Made by a program: the position numbers and the translations under genes. The notes beneath the pieces are model-generated. The model was not told the DNA's origin. It worked only from the letters and a program-made list of their open reading frames with translations, and ran no database searches. A stretch of 64,000 bases of DNA from positions 115,395,023 to 115,459,022 of the forward strand of contig CM028382.1 in the NCBI GenBank assembly GCA_013146195.2, written 5' to 3'. This document shows positions 47,841-59,251 of the stretch, piece by piece. The stretch comes from Codonopsis lanceolata (lineage: Eukaryota; Streptophyta; Magnoliopsida; Asterales; Campanulaceae). Position 1 is the stretch's first letter; each line of letters starts with the position of its first letter.

Positions 47841-48202
47841 GGTTTACCATAAATGACATGTATAATTTTGACCCCATAATGTTTACATAAATGACATGTA
47901 TAATTTTTTTTCAATTGGACCCCTTTGGGTTTTTAATATCATATAAATAGAATAATTGTCAATTTAAATGAGGACAAAATAGGGATTTCACTTAGATTTA
48001 ACGATGGAGCTAACGGCCGTCCAAAATATGGGCACGCTTGTAACATTAATTTAGTCCAGTGGCCTCATTGCAAGTTTTAAACTTTCGGTGACCGCCTTGC
48101 AAGTTTTTGAAAAGTTGGGTAGCCAAATGAGGGGTTTTGTCTTATTTTTTCTTAAATAGTGTGTCGGGTCAAAGAAGACAATAATTTTAAAACAGATGGA
48201 GT

Positions 48203-50091
48203 ATGATGCTATCAATGTAATTTGAACACGTGACATTTTAACTCATCGTGCTAATTTATTGATAACTAGATTTTGTTCCCGTGCCTATGGTACGACATCA
48301 GTATGAGACGATGTCAGTATTCAAAATAACCAATTTAAAATGAACACCACTCGGTAATCAAATAAAACCATATGATCATCCAACTGTGGAAAAAATATTA
48401 AAAGTTAGTTTTGTAATTTTTTTTAGGGAAATAAGGGCGGTACCCTGCTATATTTTATTAATAAAAATAAAATTACAAACTTGAGGGTGACAACCAGCCT
48501 TATCCTTATAGAAGGGGGGACGGAGGAGTCTGACCTCGAAAAGGAAATACTAACAATAAATAAAAACTAAGAAATTTGAATATGAGGTAAACTTTGGGCA
48601 TCCATAATGATATCTCCGTAAATCGAACGAGGGAGATCTTATAAAGAAAAAAAGTGGCATCCATACCCGTGTCTCTAGCAAGATTAGCAAAACCAATAAT
48701 CGAATATTGTTAAAGAAAAAAATAAATTTGACATGTAGAAACAATACTATATTATTTTTTCTCAATAACGATAACTTAAACTTCTTTTGGAAGCTTTTGC
48801 TTCACAACAATGACTGAGTTTGAAACGCGAGATGTAATAATTTTGTCTAGTATTTATATTTAACCAAAGAACTATACTCTGCTACTATATGTCATTTAGC
48901 TAGTAGGTATACAAAAGCTATTTGTAAAGTTTAAACAGAATTGAAAGACAAAGTAGAAAACCAAGAATAAGATATTTACCATTACCTTATTCATTCTCTT
49001 CTTTCTTATTCATTTTTTTTTCTACCATTACCATCTCCTTTAAAATCTTCTTTGTGTATGTTCTCCTCAATGCTACCTAAGGCCTCATTGTTTTTTCCTT
49101 CTATTTACTGGTCAATTGCAATTAAGAGATACTTAATTTAAATTGAAGGGAGTACAAAATCAACAAAATAAATAAACCGAATTAAAGGAACAAAAAAAGA
49201 AATAAAATAACTTACCTTTAATGATTTACAGATATCTCATCTATTGTTATCAGGATTAAAGAAATCTAGCAATATCTCTTGAATGTATTTAAAAAAACTA
49301 ATATAGGAAGACAAATGTCATAATTAATTAGGGAACCAATTAGGGTGATAATGAGAGTTAATCCTGGTCGATAGTTATTTTTGGTAAAAATGAATCGCAG
49401 TCAGTAGTTAACTTTTCAGAAGATTTAATCCTGACCAATAGTTATGTTTGCTAAAAATGAATTCTGAACAGTAGTTAACTACTGAACTTTATTATAACTA
49501 GTAAGGTTCACGTGCGTTGCATGTGGTTAACGCACGTGGTGTTAATGGTTTTTTAAAGTGATTTGTCAGTTTCTTAACTTTTTTGTTTACTTTTAATTAT
49601 TTGATTCTTTTTGTATTTTAATCTTTATAGTTTTGAGGCTTATAAATTGTGTTGTTGTGTATTTATGTTTTTCGATATTTTGTTTTTCGATCATTTATAA
49701 TGTAAGCTTTTAGTCCTTATATTGCAACTTATCCTACACATTTGTCCTTTTTATTGGTTATTTTTAAATATTTTTTTAATACCAAACATGAATTCATTCA
49801 CTTTTATCGGTGTTGGAATTGAAAACAATTCAAACTTACTTTCTTAGATAAGCACATTGTTGTTGAAGACTTTTCTTATATCGTTTATGAAATTTATGCT
49901 CTCTTTGGAAAATAATAAATTGTGTTATAGAAATCAAACTGACAATCCCAAAGTATATAATTACACTATAAAATACAAAATTCACCTAGAGTATCTATAA
50001 AGTCTCACTTTACCACCCAACCTAACTTGTGTGTCATTTTCATATCTCATTGTATAAGTTTTTTCTAGTTTGCCCCCTAGACACTACTAAG
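48203..50091. other. AT-rich intergenic DNA with Helitron-like hairpin
   Basis: No gene is seen. 'ataactagattttgttcccgtgcc' at 48259 resembles 22225. At 49509-49538 a perfect 10-bp stem (cacgtgcgtt / aacgcacgtg) with a 10-base loop stands next to actag (49496-49500), as at a minus-oriented Helitron 3' end. 'ctgaccaatagttatgtttgctaaaaatgaatt' is a loose direct repeat at 49360-49480. Confidence 0.4.
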
Positions 50092-50096
50092 GTTAC

Positions 50097-51158
50097 TGTT
50101 GAATCTTGCATGAAATTAGATTTGCTTAAAATCATTCCACTTGATTGTCAGCCAAGGATTTTGGATTATCTTTGGTCAGCCCGAAATTTTTTGTCAGAAG
50201 TTCACTTCAGCTGATCATAGTGTTCTTAGTGTCAGTTTGCTTACCTTATTTGATTAATCAAATACTTGTACTGACACTCTCTCTTACTTGTACGTTTTTG
50301 ATATAGATATTCTGCTAGATATTTCTTCCCAAGATCTTTTGAGATCTTGCATCTGCCAAACACATTTTCAAATTCAAAATGTGTTCCTAACAGGTTACTC
50401 TTGAAGATCTTCTATAAATACCCACTGGAAGCATTCTTGAAGACATACATTTTTTACAGAAGTCTAAAGCCTCATACTTTCAAGAAATTTCTCTGCGCCT
50501 TAGTCTTCTTAGAAAAACATTAGCTAGATACTCTTCTTTGATTAATTCTTACTAGTTACTGTTTAGGCAAACACTGAGTGATTCTACTTCATAATTTTTT
50601 AAATTCAGTCAGTTTGTTTCACGAGTTTGATTGTTTCTTAATCATTCTCCACTAAACACCGGTCTTTTGTTGTACAATGATCCATTAGAGATCAAATAGA
50701 TTTTTAATAAAATTAGTGCACTTCAAAAATCCAAGTCTGACCAACTTGGTAGTGGACGTAGCAGTTTATCTGTGAACCACTTCAACTGATTTGTCAGCCA
50801 CTATTCATATTCTTGCAAACTGACTAAACACTTAAGAAGTTTTTCAACTAATTAAGTGTCAGTCAGTTAACAACAATTGTTTGACTAGTTGTTCAGTTAA
50901 ATTGTATTTCAGTTTCCTCTATATATTCAATGATCAACTTCAAAAGCCAACTTCATTTGAAACAGTTGTGTCAGCTAGTTGACCAACTTTCATCAGCTTA
51001 AACATTTTCAAAATGTCAGCCAGCTGACCAATTTTCAGCTGACTGACAAAACTCTTTTTCCGTTGCCAACTTTAAAAGGTTTTACAAATAAATGCTCAAA
51101 GTTTTTAAATGCTATTCACCCCCCCCTCTAGCCTTAATTGTTGCCATTTGGACTTACA
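50097..51158 (+). mobile_element. solo LTR of a Copia-like retrotransposon, 1062 bp
   Basis: It begins TGTTGAATC and ends ACTTACA, bracketed by a perfect 5-bp duplication gttac (50092-50096, 51159-51163). Inside are a TATA box (TATAAATA, 50413-50420), a leader, the 'ggacgtagcag...gtgaaccac' segment (about 50754-50781) and 'attcaccccccccctctagcc' near the end, features common in plant Copia LTRs. No internal region or second LTR is present, so it arose by LTR-LTR recombination. Confidence 0.85.
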
Positions 51159-51163
51159 GTTAC

Positions 51164-52855
51164 CAATATGACGTTAAGGTGCACATGGTATTTCACGTGA
51201 AGGGCATTTTGGTCATTTTAAACAATGTTTTCTATGCTTTTATTACCCAAAAAAACTTCATTTTCTTATTCTCCGACAACGCTTTCTCTGCTTCTTCTCC
51301 AACAATTACATCTTATTTAAATTTTAAGTGAGATAAAACTCAAGAATGTATAAATCTTTTATTCAAATTTATATATATAAAAATAAATAAAAATAGTGCG
51401 GAATCATATCATGTAGAGATAAAACACAAGAAGAGGATCGCATTTAGGTGTCAAGGCGGCCATGAATAAGAACCCACAAAAAATTAAAGCTGCCAGAGCT
51501 GCCGATGAATTCATCACAGATGTATACGACAATGATGAGGCACGTCATGATTCAATCCGTCTTTATCGTGCCTAGCTTAAACTCCAACAAATTTCTCCTT
51601 GGCACCATTAATATGGTTTATGGTTTGAATGGAGCAACTTATCGATCTTAAACATTATTCGCTACCATTTTTATCACTACGATTACCACACGTTACATCA
51701 CAATCACCAAATTCGATATGAAATATGGAAATGCTACAAAATTGCGTTGAGGGGCAAAGTGGATTTAGTGAATACCTTATGGGACAATGTGTATTTTGGA
51801 CTAATTTTGATGGGACAAACATATGATTAGCTCCCAAAATTACACACTAAATATTACATTTGACCATAACCTACGAAGTGTCTCACTTTCATACCTTATT
51901 TTTCTATTTGTCTCACTTTACTCCCTCCCGTCTATGGGTGTTAAAAATAGTAACGTACGAAAAATGATATGTGCATGTCACATAAATATTATTTTGGTCA
52001 TTTTGCTTGGGGTGAAAAATGAGATTTAGTTATAACTTTATTATATAATTAACCATTTAGTATTTAAAATATGTTTTTAAATAAAAATAATAATAAATAA
52101 TTGTTTCAATAATTCAAAAATAATTATATGACCAAATTACAATTTCCCCCAAGGTATCCACCAAATCGTATAATGCACCCCAACCTAAGGTTTGTCCCAT
52201 AATGATATCTGACGTTCCTTTTTTTCTTCTTCTCATTTTCCACCCTATCCGTGATAGACGCTAGAATATTCACGTTAAATAGCACATGATCTTCCACGTG
52301 CGGGGCAAAAATGACATTTTCATTATTTGCTTTAGGGGTAAAGGTATTAAAAGTAAAAAACTCTAATCTCACACACTCTTCTTCCCTCTTTTCCCGGTGC
52401 AAGTGACCATCTCTCTCTCCACCATAATATTCGCCATCTCCAGCCCAAACCCTTCCCACTTCGGTCACGCCTATCACAACTTTGGCGCCATCCTTCTTTG
52501 ATTCTAGTCAAACTCCATCTCTGATCTTCCTCATTCTATCTCATGCAAAACTAGCGTCTAAAGTAGAAATCAGAGGGTATATACTATACTTACTAAAAAC
52601 CCTAGAAAAAATATGCGATTAACAAAAAACACATAACCCTTATCGATGAATTCATCAGAAAGAGAGACGGGCTTGAATGCAGAGAAATGGTAAGGAGAAT
52701 GCTATCCTTAAAACTAATTATACTACTTTCCTTACAACTATGCTTTGAAGAAGCGCAAAGTTGTTTTAAACAAAGACATTTTTGCACTTGAATGCTAAAA
52801 CTATAAAATTAGTTGTAAGGCTGACAATGTTGTTATTTTAATTTGTCTCATAATT
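51164..52855. other. intergenic DNA with dispersed repeats
   Basis: No gene is seen. The segment about 51870-52080 ('gtctcactttcataccttatttttctatttgtctcactt...cccgtctatggg') recurs in diverged form at 53425-53620. A fold-like relation between 51165-51260 and 52255-52345 ('cacgtg', 'gggcattttggtcatttt') suggests remnants of a larger element. Confidence 0.4.
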
Positions 52856-52859
52856 ATAT

Positions 52860-54870
52860 TTAGAATTTATTTAATTTATACACCCATCATTCATACACCC
52901 ATCACCATTACCACCACTACCACCTCAAATAACACCATTAGCCTAAAAATCAACTTTTTTTATTTTATCTTATTTCTTTGTTTAATTTCTTACTCCTTTG
53001 TTTAATGTCATATTCCACCTAAATCACCACTTTCATGCTTAAAATCGCCCCCACCACCACCAGCATCCCTACAAATTCCGCCACAGCTATCACCACCACC
53101 AAGAAACGTGTCCACATTGCCTTGCTAAAATGGAAAAATAACATATATTTAGCTTCCGTTAAGTGGAACTACTTTCTTCAAACAAATTTCCTATCGATTC
53201 TAACATAATTTCCTCTCTAACAAAACACACAGATTTGTCAACTAAGTTCTCTATTTTTCTTTATCTTCTTGACATTATATCACTTTTCCTTAACACATTT
53301 CTCTTAGCTTATTTATACGCAATTACTACTCATGCTATAGATTTGCTTAATATCTCAACAATCACCAACCAATATATTATTATAGTTATAATTTTTCATA
53401 TACCTCTAATAATGACATTCCCAACATATGATGTCTCACTTTCCTACATGTTTTTTCTATTTGTCTCACTTTGTCCTCTCCCGTCTATAGACATTAAAAA
53501 TAGTGATGGAAAATTATGTACATGAGGATTATTTTAGTCATTTTTCTTGTGGCGCAAAGTGGGATTTGTTATAATTTCATCATTTAGTTTGCCATTTAAT
53601 ATTAAAAATATTTTTAATTAAAAAATAATTATTTAAATAATCTAAAATTAGTTGCATTTTGTCTGATATTTAAATTCAAAGTTAAAAATGCATTACTCCA
53701 AAAAATATGAAATTTAAAATTTATTTTTTAGCCCTCACTTTCTTTCGTCAACCCCATCATTCATAGACTCATCACCACCACCAGTAACACCTCAAATTTT
53801 ACCATTAGTCCAAAATTTAATTTTTTGATTTGATTTGATTTCCTTTTCTAATTCCTTACTCTTTCCTTCGAAGTAACCCATTTGAAAAACCCATCAATGA
53901 TAGACACGCCACCGCCACAACCTTAAATTTCACTTTTTACAAACTCAAATTCAATTTTTTTTTTGAATTTTCAAAATTTCAAATTGAATCTGAAACCCAT
54001 ATGGATATTTGAAAATTTGATGATTAGAAAATCTCACAACGATATATTTCATCTAATCCACCATTGTCATCCCTAAAATCACTGTCACCACAGCCCCTAA
54101 TAGCATCATCCATGCGGTCGTAAGCACTGCCATCACCATCACCAAGAAACACATTCACCTCGCCTTACTAAAATAGAAACATAGAATCTCTTTAGCTTCT
54201 GATTAGTCGGACTTCTTTCTCGAACGTCTCTCACTTCTTACCTCATATCTACTTTCAGTGTCAAATTACTAAGTAAGGAGAGAATCTAATTTAGGATAAA
54301 GCTACTTGAAAGGATGTTGATTGGCGAAAATTTTTTTCAATTAAAGGAGAGTTGTGGTAGAAGAAAAGAAAGTTGATAGCCATGGGAGGGGAATAGAGAG
54401 ATTCTTACACGTAACTACTTCGGGTTCTATGAAGAAGAGCAAGCAAGTTAAGACCAAAAGAGGTTAGAGGTTTTGAACCCAATTATGGGAAGGAGTAAAA
54501 TATTTTAAACCTAGTTATTTGTGATTATTAACAGTGGTTTGTTTGTAATATTTATAAGTTAGGACCAGTATGATAGTTTTTAAGGTTGCTTGTAGTAGTC
54601 TGAAAATTCAAAGAAATAAATTATAGATTTTTGCTTTCTTTTGTAACAAAACGCACAAATTCATCAATTGGTTCTTCATTTTCTCCATCTTATTGACACT
54701 ATGACACATTTTCTTAACCCACTTCTCTTAGTTTATTCATGGGTAATAGCTAAAGACGCTACATATTTTTGCTTAATATCTTGATACTCACTAACAAATC
54801 TATTATTATAGTAACATTTTTTTCATTTAATTCTATAATGTCTTTACTAAGTAAAACCATATTATTTGAG
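52860..54870 (+). repeat. diverged tandem duplication, units of about 0.9-1.1 kb
   Basis: Unit 1 (about 52860-53640) and unit 2 (about 53750-54870) share, in order: 'cccatcattcata...catcaccaccacc', 'accattag.c.aaaat', 'caccaccaagaaac...cattgccttgctaaaat', 'tttagcttc.g.ttag', 'tcttattgacattat..cac.tttccttaac.ca', and 'gcttaatatctt..ca...accaa.atattattatagt'. An insertion of about 420 bp (54180-54600) separates the last two blocks in unit 2. Confidence 0.65.
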
Positions 54871-55388
54871 AATGTAATATCATATTATTTTTTAGTTTCA
54901 AATAAATTTTTAGTCTCTCGACTGAGTAAGGGGTTTTTTTTTTTTTTAGAAAATATTGAACGACATTTGTAACAATAATGGTAGGAGAGGGAAACTGATA
55001 AGAAAGTAAAAATACAAGACGAAATAAATAGAATTCAAAACTGTAGGACCTAACTTTAAAACATGTACAAGTCAAGGGATCAAATTATTATTTGATTATT
55101 AATAGAATTAATTAATCTCTGATAAATTTACTTGTTTGACCTTAATTAATGGAGGATGATTTATTATATTTGAGGTTATTTTTGTCCAAACATTATTTGT
55201 TGTCATGGTATATTTACTTGTTTTGTCCTTAATTAAATGGTGAGTGGTTTATTTGGTGAATGGTTATTTTTGTCCATCTATTAAATTGTAAGAAACAAAC
55301 TTGACTTTTATAGTAAGAGAGATATAGATTTCAAAATCTTAGCTAAAACTCATATTTAACAAAAGGATCATATGCATTAGTCATTTGA
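54871..55388. other. AT-rich intergenic DNA
   Basis: Two related segments ('tacttgttttgtccttaattaa...ggtttattt') lie near 55130 and 55210. No gene is seen. Confidence 0.4.
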
Positions 55389-56462
55389 TTTAAAGAAGGG
55401 TCGTGCTATTATAACCCCTCGTTCTTCCAAGTTGACACCCCCAAAACCGCTCAAAACCCAAACTTCCTATTTTACCCTCCCCTATCCAAGGTGACCCCCC
55501 TCACTACCTCATCCTTCTCCCCCACCTCACTGTCTCCTCCCTCTCCCCCCACACCCCTCCTCCTTCTCTCCCACCTCACTGCCTCCTCCCTCCCCTCACA
55601 CTGCTTCCTCCCTCCCCCAATCCACAACGTCTTCCCTCCCCTTCCATCACCACCTCCTCCCCCTCCCTCATCACAGTATACTCACACCCCGCATCATAGC
55701 CTCGTCCCCCCTCACACAGGGCCGTTCCTGAACTTTTAAGGACCAAGGGCAAAAATGATAAAATGGGCCCCTATAGATATAAAAAATAAAATTTTGAAAT
55801 AAATAAATTTTCAATTTTTCATCGTTCAAAGTATTCAATTGGTATAACATCTACGAGCATACTAATATATAATTATTTGAAATACTTATTTAAAATTAAT
55901 TCGTTTACATATTCCGGTACACTAGTTATTTTCTATCTTGATTTGATAATTTTCTTATATATTAAAATATACAAAATGTCTATAAAGCATATCTATAAGA
56001 AATTTCAGATTTATTCACTCTTCTAAGATCTTTCTCAATTATATCATCAAATTATATCACATTCTCTCATTTTTTGGCTCATTCGTTACTTACTCATTTG
56101 GTTTTTTTATTGATTATTCGATTATTGTAATCCATTAATCTATATTATAAGATAATTAAGTTTTTTGCTGATTAGGCGTGCTATTTTATTATTAATGAGT
56201 TACTAAAAATGTCATTTTTTTAAAAAGTTTGACTTTTAAACGGGGACTCTTTACCCGGAACGAGAGAGTATATAATACTTGATAATTCACAACTCAAAAA
56301 TAAACTAAATTTTACATAACTTTCAAAGAGTTGAACCCATGACCTCTCAACCAAATCAAAACACTTCATCCAATGGGCCACTGAATCACATATAAAATTC
56401 AAGTGACAGTATAATATTTATATCTATATATGCATGTATTATAAGTTTGGGCCCCTCAAAAT

Positions 56463-57946
56463 TAGAGCTGTCAAAACGGGTTTGCGGGGCGGTTTTGCCC
56501 GCGGGCCTAAAAAGCTCGCCATAAAACGACTCGGGACGGGAAAGCCCGCGAACTTGACGGTCCATGAAACTCATGGCCCAACCCACCCAGCGTAGGGCTG
56601 CGGGCAAAACGGGCAAGCCCGCAAAAAACGAATTTATTTAATATTTTTTATTAATTATTTTTCATCGATTGGAATCTGCTATTTATGGTCTCTTTTCTAT
56701 TGGTAATCAGTAGTTGAGGGCCTTTCTTCCTTTCTCCACTGCTTTCCTTAGCATTAGCATGGGCTTGGTCTTCCTCGGTGAGCGGATGTCTATAACACCC
56801 ATTTTCAAGGATCTGGCGGATCGCCTAGCAGGAAGGCTACTGAGCCACTGATCTGATCTTCGATTGGCTTTGTACGTCGATTAACGTAGATCAAGAAAGG
56901 AAAGAAAAATCCAATTGTGTTTGAGCCGACATTTCTTCCTTGTGATAGCCTGATTGGCTATGTATGTATAGGAGCGCTACGTACTGGAACCGCACCAATA
57001 TACCAAATTAACAATATATCAAAGCTCTTATTTAGAACAAATTAACAAATTTGTATATAGTACAATCTGTACAGAACTAGGGCTCAAAGCCTCAAAAAAA
57101 AACCAAAAGGCCATATCTGCCGAAGATGCTCGTTGCCTCGTTCTTGAAGATAGTTGTCTTGACTGAGCGAAAAGATAGTCACAACTCAACCTCGTCGGTG
57201 TCGCTCGCACTGAGGTATGACCTGAGGGCTTGAAAGTTGGAACAAAAGAGAACTTCAAAATCAAAAGATTCGAAACCCATGTGAAATAGAGATTGTGAGA
57301 GTTTGAGAGAGCGAAGGTAGGAGAGAAATACCTGTGAGACTTAGAGAGACTGTGCAAGATCGAGATCGAGATCGAGAGAGAGAGAGAGAGAGATCGAGGC
57401 TGTGAGTCTGTGGCTCTGTGCGGGAGGCCGGAGGCGAGAGCGAGAGAGAGACGAACCAGAGTGACTGAGTGAGTGTGAGACGGTGAGACCTAAGGCGGAA
57501 AGACTCTGGCTGAGACGAGCCGCATAAGCACCGGCGGCTAAGCTGTTGTTCCGTACTTCAGTGATTCAATCTCTTCGGCAGAGGGATGAGGAGATGGACG
57601 TTGAGCAAGATGGAATAAACACAAACAAGTGAATTGAAGAGTTTTGAGTTTTGACTTAGGTTTTGTTTCATATAATCATATTATCTGGACTGGGCTTCTA
57701 CGCCTCTACTTCACTTGGGCTTCTGCTTGTAAGTGTCTAAGGTGGGAACTAACTAACTAAGATAATTAAGATTAGAAAATGACGGGCAGCCCGCAGCCCG
57801 CCCCAACCGGCAAACGCCCGCAGCTCATGCGTGCAAAACCCGAAAAGCCCACTTCCAAACGGGTATCAAAAACATCAGCCCAACCCGCCCCTAATAGGTG
57901 GCGGGACAGGCATGCCCGCGGGCTTTTGCCCTATTTGACTGCTCTA
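56463..57946. mobile_element. hAT-type element, 1484 bp, innermost of the nest
   Basis: Ends tagagctgtcaaaacggg and, inverted, tagagcagtcaaataggg are inverted repeats. The perfect 8-bp duplication ctcaaaat lies at 56455-56462 and 57947-57954. The subterminal regions carry many 'gcccgc/gcgggc' motifs in opposite orientation, typical of hAT transposase binding regions. The interior has no transposase but contains a candidate captured exon at 56714-56851. Confidence 0.88.
56714..56851 (+). pseudogene. candidate captured terminal exon, unknown gene
   Basis: After an acceptor-like 'tattggtaatcagtag' the frame stays open for 45 codons to TGA (56849-56851). It encodes a hydrophobic stretch, STAFLSISMGLVFLGERMS, then a charged tail, ITPIFKDLADRLAGRLLSH. 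This looks like the C-terminus of a membrane protein. I cannot name the parent gene. The same frame could be open by chance. Confidence 0.35.
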
Positions 57947-58673
57947 CTCAAAATTAGGGGCGCAGGGCAGTCGATCACCCTTCCAGACCACCCTCAGGGC
58001 CGGCCCTGCCCTCACACCTCCATTCTCCCTCTTTTTAAAAAAATAAAAAAAATTAATTCCAGGTTTGTTTGGCCCTGATCGACCGAACAAACTTGTTCTG
58101 TTCGGCCATGGGTGACTGAACAACCTTTAATTGTTCGGCTATGGGTGATCGAACAGCCTTGTGGCCGAACAATACAAGGTTGTTCGGTCACTCATGACCG
58201 AACAATTCAAGGTTGTTCGATCATTTATGGCCGAACAGAACAAGTTTGTTCGGTCGACCAGAGCCTAACAAACCTAAAATTAATTATTATTTTTTTAAAT
58301 GGAGAAACGGGGAAGAATGGAGGTTTGAGCGGGGGGGGAGGGATGAGGCTATGAAGGGGGTGGGTATGTAATGGAAGGGGAGGGAAGAAGCTGTGGATTG
58401 GGGGGAGGGAGGAGGCGGTGTGGAAGGGAAGGAGGAGACAGTAAAGTGAGGGAAGAGGCGGTGTGGGGGGAGGGAGGAGATAGTGTGGTGGGGGAGAAGG
58501 AGGAGGAAGTGTAGGGGGAGGGAGGAGACATTGAAGTGGGGGAGAGGGAGGAGGCGGTGAGGGGGGTGGGAAGGGGGGTCAACTTGGATAGGGGAGGGCA
58601 AAATAGGAAGTTTGGATTTGAGGGGGTCAACTTGGAGTAACGAGGGCTCTCAATAGGGCGACTCTTTAAAGAA

Positions 58674-59050
58674 TCCATATTTGATTAAAATATATTTGCA
58701 TACATACCCTTAGTCTTAAGAACAAAATCATCCATACTATTAATATGATGTTTAATGTATTAAGCAACCTTAGACACCCATATATATATTATCTCTCTAA
58801 TTGAACCATCAAAATAAAATAAAATGAGAAACTGTTTAGATCCCTGGCGGAAGAAACATTATATAAAACATCACTATATATATATATATATTGGCATCGA
58901 CAAAAAAAATTATAGAAAAAAGAGGCACTTTTATGAGTAATAATATCCTTACCAGTAGTGTTATTACTGGTATTACAATTTTGTATATTAAAAGGCAAAG
59001 TTGAAAAGTTAATTATGCATTTCTCAAAACAAGTTGTAATACTAGTAGTA
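58674..59050. other. AT-rich intergenic DNA
   Basis: A short (TA)n lies at 58874-58891. No gene is seen. Confidence 0.5.
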
Positions 59051-59069
59051 ACACTAGTTGTAGGACTAG

Positions 59070-59251
59070 TAGATTTGAATACAGGATCAAGGATCGATTC
59101 CTATCAACCATAGTGTGGGGGTGGCTCCTTGTAGGTACTAGGCACGGGTCCTCCTAGCTACTTAATCGCTGAGTTACCGTGATTTTCTCTCTCACATTCT
59201 CATGAGGGCTGGGGTGTGGGGGCTCTCGGGGGGAGAGTTTCCCCTTTGGAT
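59070..59251 (-). mobile_element. short SINE-like retroposon, 182 bp
   Basis: The insert is bracketed by a 19-bp duplication acactagttgtaggactag (59051-59069; one mismatch in 59252-59270). On the minus strand 'taactcagcgattaagtagc' resembles a Pol III A box and 'ggaatcgatcc' a B box, about 70 bp apart, wider than usual. No poly-A tail is seen. The duplication size supports retroposition; the tRNA link is an inference. Confidence 0.55.

Larger units (their letters stand above)
46649..48141. mobile_element. Pack-MULE, 1.49 kb, carrying host gene fragments
   Basis: A perfect 9-bp duplication ttatttttt (46640-46648, 48142-48150) brackets arms of nearly 300 bp that match each other inverted (ggcaaaaccccccatttggcc / ggtagccaaatgaggggttttgtc at the tips). 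Between the arms, GC-richer DNA at 46970-47840 includes a fragment resembling the first exon of an LPEAT1-like gene. No transposase is present. The left arm has a further terminal-like sequence, gaggggttttgcc, at 46927-46939, hinting at a rearranged arm. Confidence 0.87.
46444..48201. mobile_element. Stowaway-like MITE split by a Pack-MULE
   Basis: Outer ends ctccatcagttttcaaattatcg and acaataattttaaaacagatggag are inverted repeats bordered by TA. The two parts, 46444-46648 and 48151-48201, make one 256-bp element of the same family as 46140-46393, once the inserted element and one copy of its 9-bp duplication are removed. Confidence 0.82.
55717..58008. mobile_element. hAT-type element, about 800 bp, split by another hAT
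   Basis: Ends cagggccgttcctga and, inverted, cagggccggccctga are inverted repeats. The 8-bp duplication ccctcaca is perfect (55709-55716, 58009-58016). It sits in the left arm of the fold-back MULE. No transposase domain is recognised. Confidence 0.87.
55398..58664. mobile_element. fold-back MULE with a two-level hAT nest inside
   Basis: A perfect 9-bp duplication tttaaagaa (55389-55397, 58665-58673) brackets ends gggtcgtgctattataacccctcg and, inverted, gagtcgccctattgagagccctcg. Without its insertions the element is about 967 bp and almost wholly palindromic: arms of about 480 bp meet near 58175, where a run of 'ttgttcggtca'/'tgaccgaacaa' motifs forms the centre. The CT-rich left arm and GA-rich right arm create long low-complexity frames that are not genes. 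Confidence 0.87.

Noticed and set aside
52124..52477. 117-codon minus-strand frame
   Set aside because: It runs through sequence that recurs elsewhere as a non-coding dispersed repeat; no family is recognised.
53163..53525. 120-codon hydrophobic frame
   Set aside because: It lies in a duplicated AT-rich repeat whose second copy does not keep the frame; no motif is recognised.
55491..55739. Pro/Ser-rich frame, and its mirror frames at 58287-58678
   Set aside because: Both lie in the two inverted arms of the fold-back MULE; they are low-complexity shadows of the arms.
57028..57357. 109-codon minus-strand frame inside the inner hAT
   Set aside because: No transposase (dimerisation or zinc finger) motifs are visible, and the sequence is rich in GA repeats.
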